Shown here: one piece after another, positions 16,890-27,712 of the stretch
Numbering within the stretch: the stretch's first letter is position 1
Layout of the letters: each line of letters opens with the position of its first letter
Source: Labilithrix sp.
Lineage (GTDB): Bacteria; Myxococcota_A; Polyangia; Polyangiales; Polyangiaceae
Reading direction: 5' to 3'
Length of the DNA stretch: 64,000 nucleotides
Assembly: GCA_019637195.1 (NCBI GenBank)
Contig: JAHBWA010000007.1
Span: forward strand, 1-64,000
Position numbers and translations under genes: made by a program
Notes under the pieces: model-generated
Seen by the model: the letters and a program-made list of their open reading frames with translations, nothing else
Told to the model about the DNA's origin: nothing
The model's database searches: none

Positions 16890-19800
16890 ATGACAGAACG
16901 TGCAACGTCCGACGCCATTCCCCCCACCAGACCGGCGCACGTCGTCGGAATCGGCGCCTCCGCAGGAGGCCTCGAGGCCCTCGAGCGGTTCTTCGACAAG
17001 CTGCCTCACGACACCGGGATGGCCTTCGTCGTCGTCCAGCACCTCTCGCCGGACTTCAAGAGTCTGATGGACGAGCTGCTGGCGAGGCACACGGACCTGC
17101 CGATCCGCCTCGTCGAAGACGGGATGCTGGTCGAGGGTGACCACGTTTATCTGATCCCGCCGAAGAAGGAGATGATCATCTCCGGGGGCCGCCTCCTGCT
17201 CAGCGAGCGCGATCGTCAGCAAGAGCTCACGCTGCCGATCGACGTCTTCTTCCGCTCGCTCGCGCAAGACTGCGGGGCGCGCGCGATCGCGATCGTCCTG
17301 TCCGGCGGGGGCAGCGACGGCTCGCGCGGCGTTCGCGCGGTCCACGAGGCGGGCGGGCTCGTCGTCGTGCAAGACGTCGAGAGCGCCCAGTTCAACGGGA
17401 TGCCGAGGACCGCGCGCGAGGCGGGCGTCGCGCAGTGGATCCTGAGACCGGAGGAGATGCCGAAGGTCATCGCCGAGCACGCGCGCCTCTTCGGCACGAT
17501 CCCGGCGACGACGGCCGAGCCGGACGGCTTCGACGCCGTCTACCGGGTGCTCCAGAAGGAGTTCGGCATCGACTTCACGCACTACAAGCCGAGCACCGTC
17601 ACGCGTCGCATCGAGCGACGCGTGAAGCTCGCGCGCACCGACGACCTCTCCGCGTACGTCCAGCGCCTCTCGCGCGAGCGTGGCGAGCTCGACGTGCTCT
17701 ACCGCGACCTGCTCATCGGCGTGACGCGCTTCTTCCGCAACGAGGAGGCGTTCCACACGCTCGAGACCAAGGTCCTGCCGGAGCTCGCCAGGCAGAAGGG
17801 CAAAGGCGAGACGCTGCGCGCGTGGATCGCCGGCTGCGCGACGGGCGAGGAGGCGTACAGCATCGCGATCTTGCTGCACGAGCTGGCCGCGCGGCGGGGC
17901 GATCTCGACGTCAAGATCTTCGCCACCGACGTGCACCGCGGCTCGCTGGAGGTCGCCGGCCGTGGCGTCTACGGCGAGGAGGCCGTCGCGAACGTCTCGA
18001 GCGAGCGACTCGAGCGCTATTTCTGGCGTCGCGGCACGGCGTATCAGGTCGTCCCCGAGCTCCGGCAGATGATCGTCTTCGCGCCGCACGACGTCATCCG
18101 CGACGCGCCGTTCACGCGCGTGGATCTCGTCAGCTGCCGCAACCTGCTCATCTACCTCCAGCCGCCCGCGCAGCAGAAGGTCCTCTCGCTGTTCCACTTC
18201 GCGCTCAACCGCGGGGGCGTCGTCTTCCTCGGACCGAGCGAGACGCTGGGGCTGCTCTCGAAGGACTTCGAGACCCTGGATCGGCACTGGCACTTCTACC
18301 GGAAGTTCAGCGACGTCCGGATCCCGGTCGACACGCGACTCTCGTCGATGCGCCCCGACGGCACGCGGGTGTCGACCGGGACGCTGCCGGCGCCGGCGCC
18401 GCGAGCCTCGCTCCAGGGGCTGCTCGCGACCTACGACCGCCTGCTCGAGGAGCTCATGCCCCCCAGCCTCCTCGTGAGCGAGCGCGGCGAGCTGATCCAC
18501 TCGTTCGGCGGCGCCAGCAAGTTCCTCACCCTGCGGGACGGACGCCCGGGCCTCGACGTGCGCGACGTCCTCGAGGACGACCTCAAGGTCGTCGTGGTCG
18601 GCGGCATCCAGCGCGCGCTCAAGTCCGACGGGGCGATCGTCTTCCGCGGGGTCCGGCTCGGCCCCCCGGACGCGCCCGTCCAGCACAAGGTCACGATCCG
18701 GCGCGTCCAGGGCAAGAGCAACGCCGCCGCTCACGTCCTCATCTCGTTCGAGGAGCACGAGGGCATCGCCGCGGCGAAGCCCACCGAGACCGAGATGGAG
18801 CTCGAACAGGTGTCGCGCGACCAGGTCGGCCTGCTCGAGCACGAGCTCAACCTGACGAAGGAGAACCTGCAGGCCGCGATCGAGGAGCTCGAGACGAGCA
18901 ACGAGGAGCTGCAAGCGGCGAACGAGGAGCTGCTCGCATCCAACGAAGAGCTGCAGAGCACGAACGAGGAGCTCCAGAGCGTCAACGAGGAGCTCTACAC
19001 GGTCAACGCCGAGTACCAGCGCAAGATCGGCGAGCTCACCGAGCTCACCAACGACATGGACAACCTCCTCTCGAGCACCGACATCGGGACGATCTTCCTC
19101 GACCGTCAGCTCCGGATCCGCCGCTTCACTCCGCAGATCGCCGAGGCGTTCAACCTCTTGCCCCAGGACGTCGGCCGGGCGATCCACACCTTCGCGAACA
19201 ACATCGAGCACCCCGAGCTCACGGGCGACCTCGAGAGGGTCCTCGAGACCGGGCAGCCCATCGAGCGCGAGCTCCGCGACCGGCGCGCGCGCGCGTTCTT
19301 CCTCCGCATCCTGCCCTACCGCGCGAAGGGCACGGTAGACGGCGTCGTCCTCACCATGATCGACGTGAGCGGGCTCAAGGCCGCCGAGGACGCGCTCTTC
19401 CACGAGCGCTACCTGCTCAACAGCCTGCTCGAGACGACGCCCGACGCGATCTACTTCAAGGACAGTCGCGGCCGCTTCATCCGCGCGAACGCGGCGATGG
19501 CGACGCGGCTGGGGATCGACGATCCGCGCGAGGCGGTCGGCAAGACGCCGTTCGATCTCGGCGCCCCCGAGGACGTCCTCGAGCTGCACGCGGCCGACGA
19601 GCGCGTCCTCCGCACGGGCGAGCCGCAGAGGTACGTCCTCGAGAAGCGGAGCAACGGGAGCGGCGTCGCGTGGGACATCGTCTCGCGCCTCCCGCTCCGC
19701 GACATCGACGACAAGATCGTCGGGTCGTTCGGGATCATCCGCGACGTCACCGAGCCGAAGCTCGCCGAGGAGAAGATCCAGGAGGCCGTGCGCAGGCGCG

Positions 19801-20975
19801 ATCAGTTCCTCGCGATGCTCTCGCACGAGCTCCGCAACCCGCTCAGCGCCGTGGTCACCGCCACCGCGCTGCTCTCCGACGGGAAGAGCTCTCGCGAGGG
19901 CGCGCAGCGCCTCCTCTCGATCCTCCAGCGGCAGTCCGCCCAGATGGCGCGCCTCCTCGACGATCTCCTCGAGGCGAGCAGGGTGACGCAGAACAAGATC
20001 GAGCTCCGCAAGAAGATCCTCGACGTCCGCGTCGTCGCGCGCGACGCCGCCGACGCGGTGCGCTCGCTCATGGAAGCGCGCTCCGTCGAGCTCACGACGG
20101 ACATCGCTCCGAGCCCGCTCTGGGTCGACGGCGACCCGGCGCGGCTCCAGCAAATCCAGGTGAACCTGCTGAACAACGCCGCGAAGTACACGCCTCCCGG
20201 CGGCCACGTCCGGCTCAGCGTGTACGGAGACGGCGGCTGGGTCGTGGTGCGCGTCACGGACGACGGCGTCGGGATCGCCGAGGACATGATCGAGCACGTC
20301 TTCGAGCTCTTCGTACAGTCGAAGCGCACGCTCGACCGCGCCGAGGGCGGCATCGGCGTCGGCCTGACGCTCGTGCGCTCGCTGGTCGCGCTGCACGGCG
20401 GTGAGGTGACCGCGGAGAGCGGCGGCATCGGGAAGGGCACGACGTTCATCGTCCGGCTCCCGCTCGCGAGGGGCGAGACGCCGGAAGACGACGCGAGGAC
20501 GCGGGAGCGGGCGCGCGCGATCCCGACGCCGGCGAGCGTCGTCGTGGTCGAGGACAACGTCGACAGCTGCGCGATGTTGTGCGAGCTGCTCTCGCTCGCC
20601 AGCTTCGACTGCGAGTCGGCGGCGAACGGGAGCGCCGGCCTCGAGCTCATCACGGCGAAACGGCCTCACGTCGCGATCGTCGACGTCGGCCTGCCGGAGA
20701 TGGACGGCTTCGAGGTCGCGCGGCGACTGCGCGCCGACCCGGCGACGCGCGACATGTTCCTCGTCGCGCTGACCGGATACGGGCAGCCGGCCGATCGCGC
20801 GCGGGCGCTCGATAGCGGGTTCGACGAGCACGTCGTGAAGCCAGTGCAGCCCGACCAGCTCCTCCGCCTCCTCGGACGGCGCGGCTTTACGACGCGCGCG
20901 CTGACCGACGGCGACGGGAGAGTCACCGGCGGCCGCTCGGACGACGGCGCCAAGACGACCGACGGCGCGCCGTAG
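16890..20975 (+). CDS. CheB-CheR-PAS hybrid histidine kinase with receiver
   Basis: A 1361-residue sensory fusion. Residues 17-195 are a CheB methylesterase domain with the triad Ser24 (GIGASAGG), His51 (VQHLSPDF) and Asp143 ([11 protein letters not shown]). About 215-480 is a CheR methyltransferase ([31 protein letters not shown]). A long Glu/Asn-rich coiled coil (about 640-720, repeating [13 protein letters not shown]) joins two PAS domains. A HisKA box [11 protein letters not shown] (about 975), an HATPase and a C-terminal receiver ([23 protein letters not shown]) follow. The start at 16890 has GAGGA upstream. No CheB receiver is present. It probably integrates a signal into phosphotransfer rather than chemotaxis. 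Confidence 0.92.
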   Translation: MTERATSDAIPPTRPAHVVGIGASAGGLEALERFFDKLPHDTGMAFVVVQHLSPDFKSLMDELLARHTDLPIRLVEDGMLVEGDHVYLIPPKKEMIISGGRLLLSERDRQQELTLPIDVFFRSLAQDCGARAIAIVLSGGGSDGSRGVRAVHEAGGLVVVQDVESAQFNGMPRTAREAGVAQWILRPEEMPKVIAEHARLFGTIPATTAEPDGFDAVYRVLQKEFGIDFTHYKPSTVTRRIERRVKLARTDDLSAYVQRLSRERGELDVLYRDLLIGVTRFFRNEEAFHTLETKVLPELARQKGKGETLRAWIAGCATGEEAYSIAILLHELAARRGDLDVKIFATDVHRGSLEVAGRGVYGEEAVANVSSERLERYFWRRGTAYQVVPELRQMIVFAPHDVIRDAPFTRVDLVSCRNLLIYLQPPAQQKVLSLFHFALNRGGVVFLGPSETLGLLSKDFETLDRHWHFYRKFSDVRIPVDTRLSSMRPDGTRVSTGTLPAPAPRASLQGLLATYDRLLEELMPPSLLVSERGELIHSFGGASKFLTLRDGRPGLDVRDVLEDDLKVVVVGGIQRALKSDGAIVFRGVRLGPPDAPVQHKVTIRRVQGKSNAAAHVLISFEEHEGIAAAKPTETEMELEQVSRDQVGLLEHELNLTKENLQAAIEELETSNEELQAANEELLASNEELQSTNEELQSVNEELYTVNAEYQRKIGELTELTNDMDNLLSSTDIGTIFLDRQLRIRRFTPQIAEAFNLLPQDVGRAIHTFANNIEHPELTGDLERVLETGQPIERELRDRRARAFFLRILPYRAKGTVDGVVLTMIDVSGLKAAEDALFHERYLLNSLLETTPDAIYFKDSRGRFIRANAAMATRLGIDDPREAVGKTPFDLGAPEDVLELHAADERVLRTGEPQRYVLEKRSNGSGVAWDIVSRLPLRDIDDKIVGSFGIIRDVTEPKLAEEKIQEAVRRRDQFLAMLSHELRNPLSAVVTATALLSDGKSSREGAQRLLSILQRQSAQMARLLDDLLEASRVTQNKIELRKKILDVRVVARDAADAVRSLMEARSVELTTDIAPSPLWVDGDPARLQQIQVNLLNNAAKYTPPGGHVRLSVYGDGGWVVVRVTDDGVGIAEDMIEHVFELFVQSKRTLDRAEGGIGVGLTLVRSLVALHGGEVTAESGGIGKGTTFIVRLPLARGETPEDDARTRERARAIPTPASVVVVEDNVDSCAMLCELLSLASFDCESAANGSAGLELITAKRPHVAIVDVGLPEMDGFEVARRLRADPATRDMFLVALTGYGQPADRARALDSGFDEHVVKPVQPDQLLRLLGRRGFTTRALTDGDGRVTGGRSDDGAKTTDGAP

Positions 20976-20979
20976 CGCT

Positions 20980-23766
20980 TCAGCCGGTCGAGCGAAGCCC
21001 GGCGGCGACGCCGTTGATCGTGAGCAGGATCGCGCGGAGCAGCTCGGGCGACTCCCGCTCCTCGGCGCGCTTGCGCCGAAGGAGCTCGATCTGGATGAAG
21101 CTCAGCGGGTCGACGTACGGGTTTCGCAGCTCGATCGAGCGCGCGAGCGTCGAGTCGGATTCGAGCGCGTCCGGGCGCTCGAAGATGGTGCGGATCGCGC
21201 GGACAGCGCGGCCGTGGTCGAGGGCGATCCGCTGGAAGAGGCGCCGCGCGAGCTCGACGTCCTCGCAGAGATCGGCGTAGCGAGAGGCGACGACCATGTC
21301 GGCCTGCGCGAGCGACACGGCGATCGCGTCGAGCGTGCTCGCGAAGAAGGGCCACTCCTTGCGCATCTGCCGAACACGCCGGGGCCCGTGCTGCTTCAAG
21401 AGCCAGGTGAGCGCGCGTCCCGCGCCGTACCACCCGGGGACCATCTGGCGCGACTGCGTCCAGGCGAAGACCCACGGGATCGCGCGGAGGTCCTCGAGCT
21501 TCACGCGCGGCGCCTCGCTGCCGCGCCCGCCCGAGCGCCGCGCCGGGCGCGAGCCGATGTTGAGGCGCGGGATGTCCTCGATCGGCGTGGTCGCGGCGAA
21601 ATACTCGGGGAAGCCGGGATCGCTCACCAGCGCGCGGTAGTGCGCGACGCTGATCGACGCCACATCTTCGAAGATCGCTTCGTACTCCGCGAGCCGAGCG
21701 CCGGCTCCGCTCGCTCCGGGGCCGGTCGCGAGCGAGTGCGCGAGGACGCCGGCGACGGTGAGCTCGAGGTTGCGCTCCGCGATCTCGGGGACGAGGTACT
21801 TCCAGCCGAGCACCTCGCCCTGCTCGGTCAGCTTGAAGCGCCCGGACACCGCGCCCGCGGGGAGGCTCTCGATCGCGCGCTGCGAGGGCCCACCCCCACG
21901 GCCGATCGAGCCGCCGCGACCGTGGAAGATCTTGAGCGCCACGCCGTGCTGGCGCGAGACCGCGACGAGGCGCTGCTGGGCGCGATAGAGCGCGAACGAG
22001 GAGCCGACGATCCCGGCGTCCTTGTTGGAGTCCGAGTACCCGATCATGACCTCCTGCACGCCGCCGCGGCGCGCGAGGTAGGCGGCGTAGGCCGCGCTCG
22101 TGGCGGCGCGCGAGAGCTCTGCGTCCGAGCGGTCGAGGTCGTCGAGCGTCTCGAAGAGCGGCACGATCGCGATGTCCGACGCCGAGCGATCCGGCGCGTC
22201 GAGGCCCGCGAGGCGCGCGAGGACGAGCGCGGAGAGCATGTCTTCTGCGCCGCGGGTCATGCTGAGCACGAGCGACTCGGCGCCTCCGCCGAACGTGAGC
22301 TCGCGGATCCGGGCGAGCGCGCGGACGGCGCGCATCCCCGGTCCGTCGGGGATCGCGAGCGGCGGCGATCGCGCGGGATCGAGCGCGGCGTCGAGCGCCT
22401 CGCTCGTGAGCGGGGCGCCTTCCGCGAGGCCGAGGGCGACGCGCGCGTCTACGCGCACCCACTCGGCGGGGATGCGAACGTCGAGCCGAGCGAGGTGGAA
22501 CCCGAACGTCCGGACCTGGCGGAGCAGCGCGCGCACGCGCTCGGCGCCGGCGCGCTCCCCGCGGTGCTCGAGGAGCGAAGCGAGGATGAGCTCGAGATCG
22601 GCGAGGAAGGGGTCTGGCCCGGCGTAGGCGTGCGCCGCGAAACGCGGCTTCGCGGCGACGGAGGGCTCGCGCGCGGCCGCCTCGCGCGCGGCGACGATCG
22701 CCGCGCGCGTGACGCGGAGGCGCTCGGCGACGAAGCGGAGCTTCCGGCGGTAAGGCTCGTGGTGGGTGGTCGTCTCGAGCGCGTGGACGAGCTCGGGCAT
22801 GGCGCGCGCGTCGGCGTCGAGCGACGCGAGGAGCGCCTGCGACACGTCGACGCGGCGCGTGCTCTGGGAGAGCGACGCGCCGAGCGAGGCGATCTCGCGG
22901 AGGTACAGGTCGATGACGCGCGCGGTCTGCGCGAGGCCGGTGTCGATCGCGACCTCGGGCGTCACGTTCGGGTTGCCGTCCATGTCGGCGCCGACCCACG
23001 AGCCGAAGTGGAGGAGGCACGGGATCTCGACCGGCTTGCCGAACGCCTTCGCCGCAGCGCTCTCCATCGCCTTGTAGAACCCGGGGACGAGCGGGAAGAG
23101 GACCTCCTCCAGGTAGAAGAGGACGTTCTTCACCTCGTCGCCGACGCGCGGCTTCTCCTGGCGGATCTCGTCGGACTGCCACAGCGTCGCGACCTCTTCG
23201 CGGATCGCGCGGTCGACGTCGTCGGCTTCGGCGGGCGTGAGCTCGGCGCGCTCGCGCCGCGCGATCAACGAGACGAGACGGCGGTGCTTCTCGAGCACGG
23301 TCCGGCGCTGCGCCTCGCTCGGGTGAGCCGTGAACACGAGCTCGACCGCCGCAGCCTCCAGGACCTCGACGAACCGTTCGCGCGACGCCTCCTTCGCCAT
23401 CGCCGCGAAGACGACCTCGAGCGAGCCCGGCTGCGGCTTGCCCTCGCGCGCGTAGTCGCGCCGGCGGCGCGTCCGGTGGTGCTGCTCGGCCAGGTTCACG
23501 AGCTGGAAGTAGTGGGTGAACGCCCGCGCTACGCGCTCGGCCACGCTGATGTCGAGCCCGCGCACGACGTCGACCAGCTTCTTCGTGGTCGCGTGCGCGC
23601 GCTCGACGTCGTGCGCGGCTTCGTGCCCCCGGCGCGCCTTCGCGAGCGCGCGGATGGTCTCCTCGAGGTCGAGGAGCGCGTTGCCTTCTTGCTCGACGAG
23701 CGTGTCGCCGAGGATCCTTCCGAGGTACGAGACGTCGCGCCGGAGCGCGTCGAACGGGAGCGCCAT
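20980..23766 (-). CDS. ppc: phosphoenolpyruvate carboxylase
   Basis: Ppc makes oxaloacetate from PEP and bicarbonate to refill the TCA cycle. The ATG at 23766 (MALPFDALRRD) gives 928 residues, close to the family size; the open frame continues upstream but without conserved sequence. The catalytic His segment ELVFTAHPSEAQRRT lies near residue 145. GYSDSNKDAG (about 575) and FHGRGGSIGRGGGPS (about 625) carry the bicarbonate/PEP-site Lys and Arg. SWVGADMDGNPNVTPE is also diagnostic. The C-terminus ends ...TINGVAAGLRSTG, retaining the terminal G. It is convergent with the sensor gene, only 4 bases apart. Confidence 0.95.
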   Translation of the reverse strand: MALPFDALRRDVSYLGRILGDTLVEQEGNALLDLEETIRALAKARRGHEAAHDVERAHATTKKLVDVVRGLDISVAERVARAFTHYFQLVNLAEQHHRTRRRRDYAREGKPQPGSLEVVFAAMAKEASRERFVEVLEAAAVELVFTAHPSEAQRRTVLEKHRRLVSLIARRERAELTPAEADDVDRAIREEVATLWQSDEIRQEKPRVGDEVKNVLFYLEEVLFPLVPGFYKAMESAAAKAFGKPVEIPCLLHFGSWVGADMDGNPNVTPEVAIDTGLAQTARVIDLYLREIASLGASLSQSTRRVDVSQALLASLDADARAMPELVHALETTTHHEPYRRKLRFVAERLRVTRAAIVAAREAAAREPSVAAKPRFAAHAYAGPDPFLADLELILASLLEHRGERAGAERVRALLRQVRTFGFHLARLDVRIPAEWVRVDARVALGLAEGAPLTSEALDAALDPARSPPLAIPDGPGMRAVRALARIRELTFGGGAESLVLSMTRGAEDMLSALVLARLAGLDAPDRSASDIAIVPLFETLDDLDRSDAELSRAATSAAYAAYLARRGGVQEVMIGYSDSNKDAGIVGSSFALYRAQQRLVAVSRQHGVALKIFHGRGGSIGRGGGPSQRAIESLPAGAVSGRFKLTEQGEVLGWKYLVPEIAERNLELTVAGVLAHSLATGPGASGAGARLAEYEAIFEDVASISVAHYRALVSDPGFPEYFAATTPIEDIPRLNIGSRPARRSGGRGSEAPRVKLEDLRAIPWVFAWTQSRQMVPGWYGAGRALTWLLKQHGPRRVRQMRKEWPFFASTLDAIAVSLAQADMVVASRYADLCEDVELARRLFQRIALDHGRAVRAIRTIFERPDALESDSTLARSIELRNPYVDPLSFIQIELLRRKRAEERESPELLRAILLTINGVAAGLRSTG

Positions 23767-23880
23767 CGATGGCCTAGCATCGCGCATTACGTCCGGAATG
23801 GCGATGCGGCTTCGGTGACGCTCACGCGCTCGCGGTCGGGGGCCTCGGCACACGCCCTGCAACTTCATCGAGGCCGTCCG

Positions 23881-25338
23881 ATGACGTCGACGGACTGCGC
23901 CCGCGTGAGCACGTCAGAGCCAGCCGAGCTCCGCCTCGGGCTGGTCGCGGATCTCTACGAGCTCACCATGGCGGCCAGCTACCACCGCCTCGGAATGCAA
24001 GGCCGCGCGACGTTCAGCCTGTTCGTCCGGAAGCTGCCGGCGCATCGTTCGTTCCTCGTCGCGGCCGGCCTCGACGGCGCGCTCGCGCGCCTCGAGCGGC
24101 TCGGCTTCGACGACGAGGGCGCCGCCTACCTCGCCTCGACGGGGCACGTCCGCCCGGAGGAGGCCGCGGTCCTCGCGCGCACGCGCTTCACGGGCGACGT
24201 CCGCGCGGTTCGGGAAGGGCGCGTCGTCTTCCCCGATGAGCCGCTCGTCGAGGTCGACGCGCCCATCGTCGAGGCGCAGCTCGCCGAGAGCCTCATCCTG
24301 AACGCGCTCCACTATCCCACGCTCGTGGCGACCAAGGCCGCCCGGTGCGTCGCGGCCGCCCGAGGGAGGCCGCTGGTCGACTTCGGGCTCCGGCGCGCGC
24401 CCGGGATCGACGCCAGCGCCGACGTGGCGCGCTCGTGCTGGCTCGCGGGCTTCGCGAGCACGAGCAACGTCGACGCCGCGAGGCGGCTCGGGATCCCCGC
24501 CAGCGGGACCGTCGCGCATGCCTTCATCGAGGCGATGCCGGACGAGCGCGCCGCGTTCGAGGCCTGGTCTCGCGCCGCCGTCGGCCCGCTGACGCTGCTC
24601 GTCGACACGTACGACACGTTGAACGGGACGCGCGCGGCGATCGAGCTCGCGCAGCGGCTTCGAGGAGAAGGGCGCGCCGTCGCGGCGGTGCGCCTCGACA
24701 GCGGCGACCTCGACGCGCTCAGCCGAGCCGTGCGCCAGCGCCTCGACGAGGCGGGCCTCCGCTACGTCCGCATCTTCGCGAGCGGCGGCCTGGACGAGTA
24801 CTCCGTCGATCGTCTCGTCCGCGCGGGCGCGCCGATCGACGGATTCGGAGTCGGCACACGCGTCGGGATGTCATCCGACGCCCCGGTCCTCGACATGGCG
24901 TACAAGCTCGTCGAGTACGCGGGCGCGCCCTGCCTCAAGCTCAGCACGAGCAAGGTGACGCTCGTGGGACCGAAGCAGGTCTGGCGACTGCGCGACGCCG
25001 GCGGGCGCTTCATCGCGGATCGCATCGCCGCGCGCGACGAGCCCGCGCCGACGTCGGGGGACTGGGAGCCGTTGCTCGAGCCCGTCGTCTCCCAGGGGCG
25101 AAGGCTCGAGCGCCCTCGGCTCGCCGAGCTACGCGCCGCGCACGCGGCGGAGATCGCGTGCCTGCCCCCGGAGCTCCGCGCGATCGAGCCGGACGCCGCT
25201 GGCGCGGCGGCGATCTACCCGGTCTCGCTCTCATCCGTCCTCGCGGAGCGGCATCGCGCGGCCGTTCGCGCGACGCGCCGGCGCGAAGGGCTCGAACCGC
25301 GTCCCGCCGACGGCCGCGCTACGGTCCGACGTTCGTGA
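23881..25338 (+). CDS. pncB: nicotinate phosphoribosyltransferase
   Basis: PncB converts nicotinate and PRPP to nicotinate mononucleotide for NAD salvage. From ATG 23881 the product is 485 residues. Family segments visible are LVADLYELTMAASYH at the N-terminus, EAQLAESLILNALHYPT, FGLRRAPGIDA, DTYDTLNGT (about 241), VRLDSGDL, ASGGLDEYSV and the phosphate-binding GVGTRVGMSSDAPVLDMAYKLVEY. The divergent ppc promoter lies just upstream. The last 20 bases overlap the end of the convergent pectinacetylesterase-like gene. Confidence 0.94.
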   Translation: MTSTDCARVSTSEPAELRLGLVADLYELTMAASYHRLGMQGRATFSLFVRKLPAHRSFLVAAGLDGALARLERLGFDDEGAAYLASTGHVRPEEAAVLARTRFTGDVRAVREGRVVFPDEPLVEVDAPIVEAQLAESLILNALHYPTLVATKAARCVAAARGRPLVDFGLRRAPGIDASADVARSCWLAGFASTSNVDAARRLGIPASGTVAHAFIEAMPDERAAFEAWSRAAVGPLTLLVDTYDTLNGTRAAIELAQRLRGEGRAVAAVRLDSGDLDALSRAVRQRLDEAGLRYVRIFASGGLDEYSVDRLVRAGAPIDGFGVGTRVGMSSDAPVLDMAYKLVEYAGAPCLKLSTSKVTLVGPKQVWRLRDAGGRFIADRIAARDEPAPTSGDWEPLLEPVVSQGRRLERPRLAELRAAHAAEIACLPPELRAIEPDAAGAAAIYPVSLSSVLAERHRAAVRATRRREGLEPRPADGRATVRRS

Positions 25339-26536
25339 CGGTGTTCTCGTCGACGATGTCCTTGACCCACGCGGCGACGGTCTTCGAGTCGACCGTCGTC
25401 GAGTAGAAGGCGTCGGCGCCGAGCAGCGTGTGGCGCGTCCCGCCGTACGTGTACGTGCCGAAGTTCGCGTAGGCCGCGCTCTCGGCGCGGATGTCCGTGA
25501 GGCCCGCCGAGAAGTTGGCCTCCGACACGAGCCCGAAGCTGGTGCACTCCGACGCGCCGAACCCGTAGAAGGTGCGGATCGTGGTGTCCCCCGTCGCGGA
25601 GATGAGCCCCTGCGCGAGCGTCGACTTGGTCGCTGCCCAGTGCTTCGAGGCCGCCATCAGGAAGTCGGGTTGGTTCGCGCAGCTCGCTCCGCACTCGGCG
25701 ATGACGGTCGTGTCGAGCTTCCACATCGTCTTCCACTGGTCCTGGAGACAGCGCGCCAGCGGTGGCTGGCGCATCAGCGGTCCCGAGTCGTTGACGAGGT
25801 TCACCGGGATGCTCGGGAACCAGCGGAGCGTGTGACCGTAGTTGGCTGCAGCGCCGAAGCCGCCGGCGCTCGTCCCCGTCACGAGGATCTGCGCGGTGTC
25901 GGGGAAGGTCGCCGCGAGCTTCGCCAGGAAGAGCTCCATGTTCGCGTAGCCGACGAACTTCTGCGGTCCGACGCCCGCGACGTTCCCGTCCGGGTTGTTG
26001 CCCGCGTGAACGTCACCCGTGCAGTACGGGACGAAGACGTGGTTCCAGTCGGCGACCGGGTTCTCCGCGTTGCTTCGGCTGAAGATCCCGCCCGACTCAC
26101 TCTTGGCGCCGACGCTCGAAGGGTTGCCCGCGCACGTCTGCGAGTTGAAGCAGGCGCCGCCGCCCTGGAGGAAGAGCATCAGCTTCTTGGACGGCGAGCT
26201 CAGATTGAGCCCGAACCCGGCGGGCGAGCCGTCTCGACAGACGGCGCCCGGGATGTCGAACCACGCCCACGTCCGGTCCTGGACCGCGGAGAGATCGAGC
26301 GGCGCGGTCGCGCCTGCGTCCCCGCCGTCGCCCGCGGCGCCCGGACCGTCGTCGGGTGCGCCGCCGTCGGGGCCGACCGCGGTCGCGTCGGGGTCACCCG
26401 CGCCGGCGCCCGGCCCGCCGCCGCCCTCGTCGCTCGACGAGCACGCCGCCGCGAGCAGCGCCGCGAGCGCGAACGCGAACGCACCAGGAACGACGCGGTG
26501 CCCGCGCAGGAGAAGACCCGTGGATCCCGTGCTCAT
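25319..26536 (-). CDS. pectinacetylesterase-family lipoprotein
   Basis: The 405-residue protein starts with a signal peptide and the lipobox-like AAAC at about residue 32, then a 45-residue Gly/Asp/Ala linker, so the enzyme is likely displayed on the envelope. The alpha/beta-hydrolase core has the oxyanion region LMLFLQGGGACF, the nucleophile elbow GTSAGGFG and, near the C-terminus, GGTRHTLLG carrying the likely catalytic His. These match the pectinacetylesterase/Notum family of Ser carboxylesterases. Substrate in this organism is unknown; an acylated polysaccharide or lipid is possible. It overlaps pncB tail-to-tail by 20 bases. Confidence 0.85.
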   Translation of the reverse strand: MSTGSTGLLLRGHRVVPGAFAFALAALLAAACSSSDEGGGGPGAGAGDPDATAVGPDGGAPDDGPGAAGDGGDAGATAPLDLSAVQDRTWAWFDIPGAVCRDGSPAGFGLNLSSPSKKLMLFLQGGGACFNSQTCAGNPSSVGAKSESGGIFSRSNAENPVADWNHVFVPYCTGDVHAGNNPDGNVAGVGPQKFVGYANMELFLAKLAATFPDTAQILVTGTSAGGFGAAANYGHTLRWFPSIPVNLVNDSGPLMRQPPLARCLQDQWKTMWKLDTTVIAECGASCANQPDFLMAASKHWAATKSTLAQGLISATGDTTIRTFYGFGASECTSFGLVSEANFSAGLTDIRAESAAYANFGTYTYGGTRHTLLGADAFYSTTVDSKTVAAWVKDIVDENTVTNVGP

Positions 26537-26738
26537 CGTCGCTGCCTCCTTCGCGGCTCGCCGAAGCCGACGTCATTGACGCACGAGCGGTCGGTCGCCG
26601 CCAGGAGGAAGTGGCCTCGCCGGTTCTCTTCACGGAGAGCGGCGCCTGGAAGCGGCCCCAGGGGATGTTGACAGCACGGGCGAGGACTGCCCAACTCAAG
26701 GAGGCCTCACGAGTCGTGGTGCAGGCCGCGCGCGCCGC

Positions 26739-27581
26739 ATGAGTGGCTCAGCCTTGGACTCTCGAGCACCGTTCCTCTCGCCTCGCTCCGTCCGCGCCAA
26801 GGACGCTGGCATCCTCACCCGCGACGACGAGGAGCTCGTCATCGAGGACGAACCGCCGGCGGTGGGTCGCGCCGTCTGCCTCCGATCCGGCGGGCGACTG
26901 GCGTTTCGCCGCGTGCTCGAGGTCCGCGGGAGCGAGCTCGTCGTGCGCTGCGACGTCGCGCCGTTCGAGGAGCGATGGTCCGGCGAGATCGTCGGGTGCG
27001 TGAAGCCGCGCCTCGTCGACCGGATCGCGGCGCTCGACCCGAAGCGGTGGACGGCAGCGAACTGGCGGGCCGCCGTCGCCTCCGCCCACCTCCGCGCGTC
27101 GCGCCGGTGGTTCTTGCCTCGCCGTACGGGCCAGTTCACGGTGGCGATCCTGAGCCCGGGCGAGTGGCCCCGGGTGCGCGCGTTCTGGCGCCGCGCGTGT
27201 GGACGCGAGCTCCCCGTGGCCGCGCATCCGCATCAGCACGTCGTCGGCCTCTTCGACGGCGAGGAGCTCGTCGGCGTCAACATCCAGCTCGTCGCCGGCA
27301 GCGCGACGTTCTCCGCGTTCACCCTCGTGGACCGTCGCTACCGCGGGCTGGGCGGCGGGTACCGCATGATCGCGCACGCCCTCGCGGTCGCCGAGACGCT
27401 GGGGCTGACGAGCATGTACGTCCACATCAACGCGCGGAACCTCCCGTCGATCGCGGCGTACCGAAAGGCCGGCTTCGAGCGAAAGGGGTGGTGGTCCGAC
27501 GACGCCGACCCGCTCGCCTCCGCCGAGCGCCAGTGGCTCGTCTTCGAGCGCGACCTCGCTCCTCTCACGGGAGGCGGCTGA
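26739..27581 (+). CDS. GNAT acetyltransferase fused to an S24/S26-peptidase-like N-terminal domain
   Basis: The 280-residue protein has a C-terminal GNAT domain (about 130-275) with the acetyl-CoA region DRRYRGLGGGYRMIAHALA and the closing VHINARNLPSIAAYRKAGFERKG. The first about 95 residues (VGRAVCLRSGGRLAFRRV...GSELVVRCD) look like the beta-barrel of LexA/signal-peptidase-type (S24/S26) proteins, but I see no clear Ser-Lys pair. An inactive fold reused for ligand or peptide binding is my inference. The gene is divergent from the esterase gene and stands alone. Confidence 0.75.
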   Translation: MSGSALDSRAPFLSPRSVRAKDAGILTRDDEELVIEDEPPAVGRAVCLRSGGRLAFRRVLEVRGSELVVRCDVAPFEERWSGEIVGCVKPRLVDRIAALDPKRWTAANWRAAVASAHLRASRRWFLPRRTGQFTVAILSPGEWPRVRAFWRRACGRELPVAAHPHQHVVGLFDGEELVGVNIQLVAGSATFSAFTLVDRRYRGLGGGYRMIAHALAVAETLGLTSMYVHINARNLPSIAAYRKAGFERKGWWSDDADPLASAERQWLVFERDLAPLTGGG

Positions 27582-27712
27582 CGCGCTCGCGTCGTTCTCG
27601 CCCCATGATCGGCTCGCCATGCTCCGGCGGGGGCGTGGCATCGGAAACCCGCGAAAGCGCCGGGCTCCGAGCGCTCTCTCGACCGGGCACACGCGTTGCC
27701 TCGAACGGACGC

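Noticed and set aside
16851..20831. 1326-codon minus-strand open frame opposite the CheB/CheR fusion
   Set aside because: Low-complexity antisense product of a high-GC gene; all conserved motifs are on the plus strand.
21214..23880. Very long plus-strand open frame antisense to ppc, continuous with pncB
   Set aside because: Its translation is a mirror of ppc codon bias (Arg/Asp/Glu/Ala-rich, no domains). Only the part from 23881 has family sequence (pncB).
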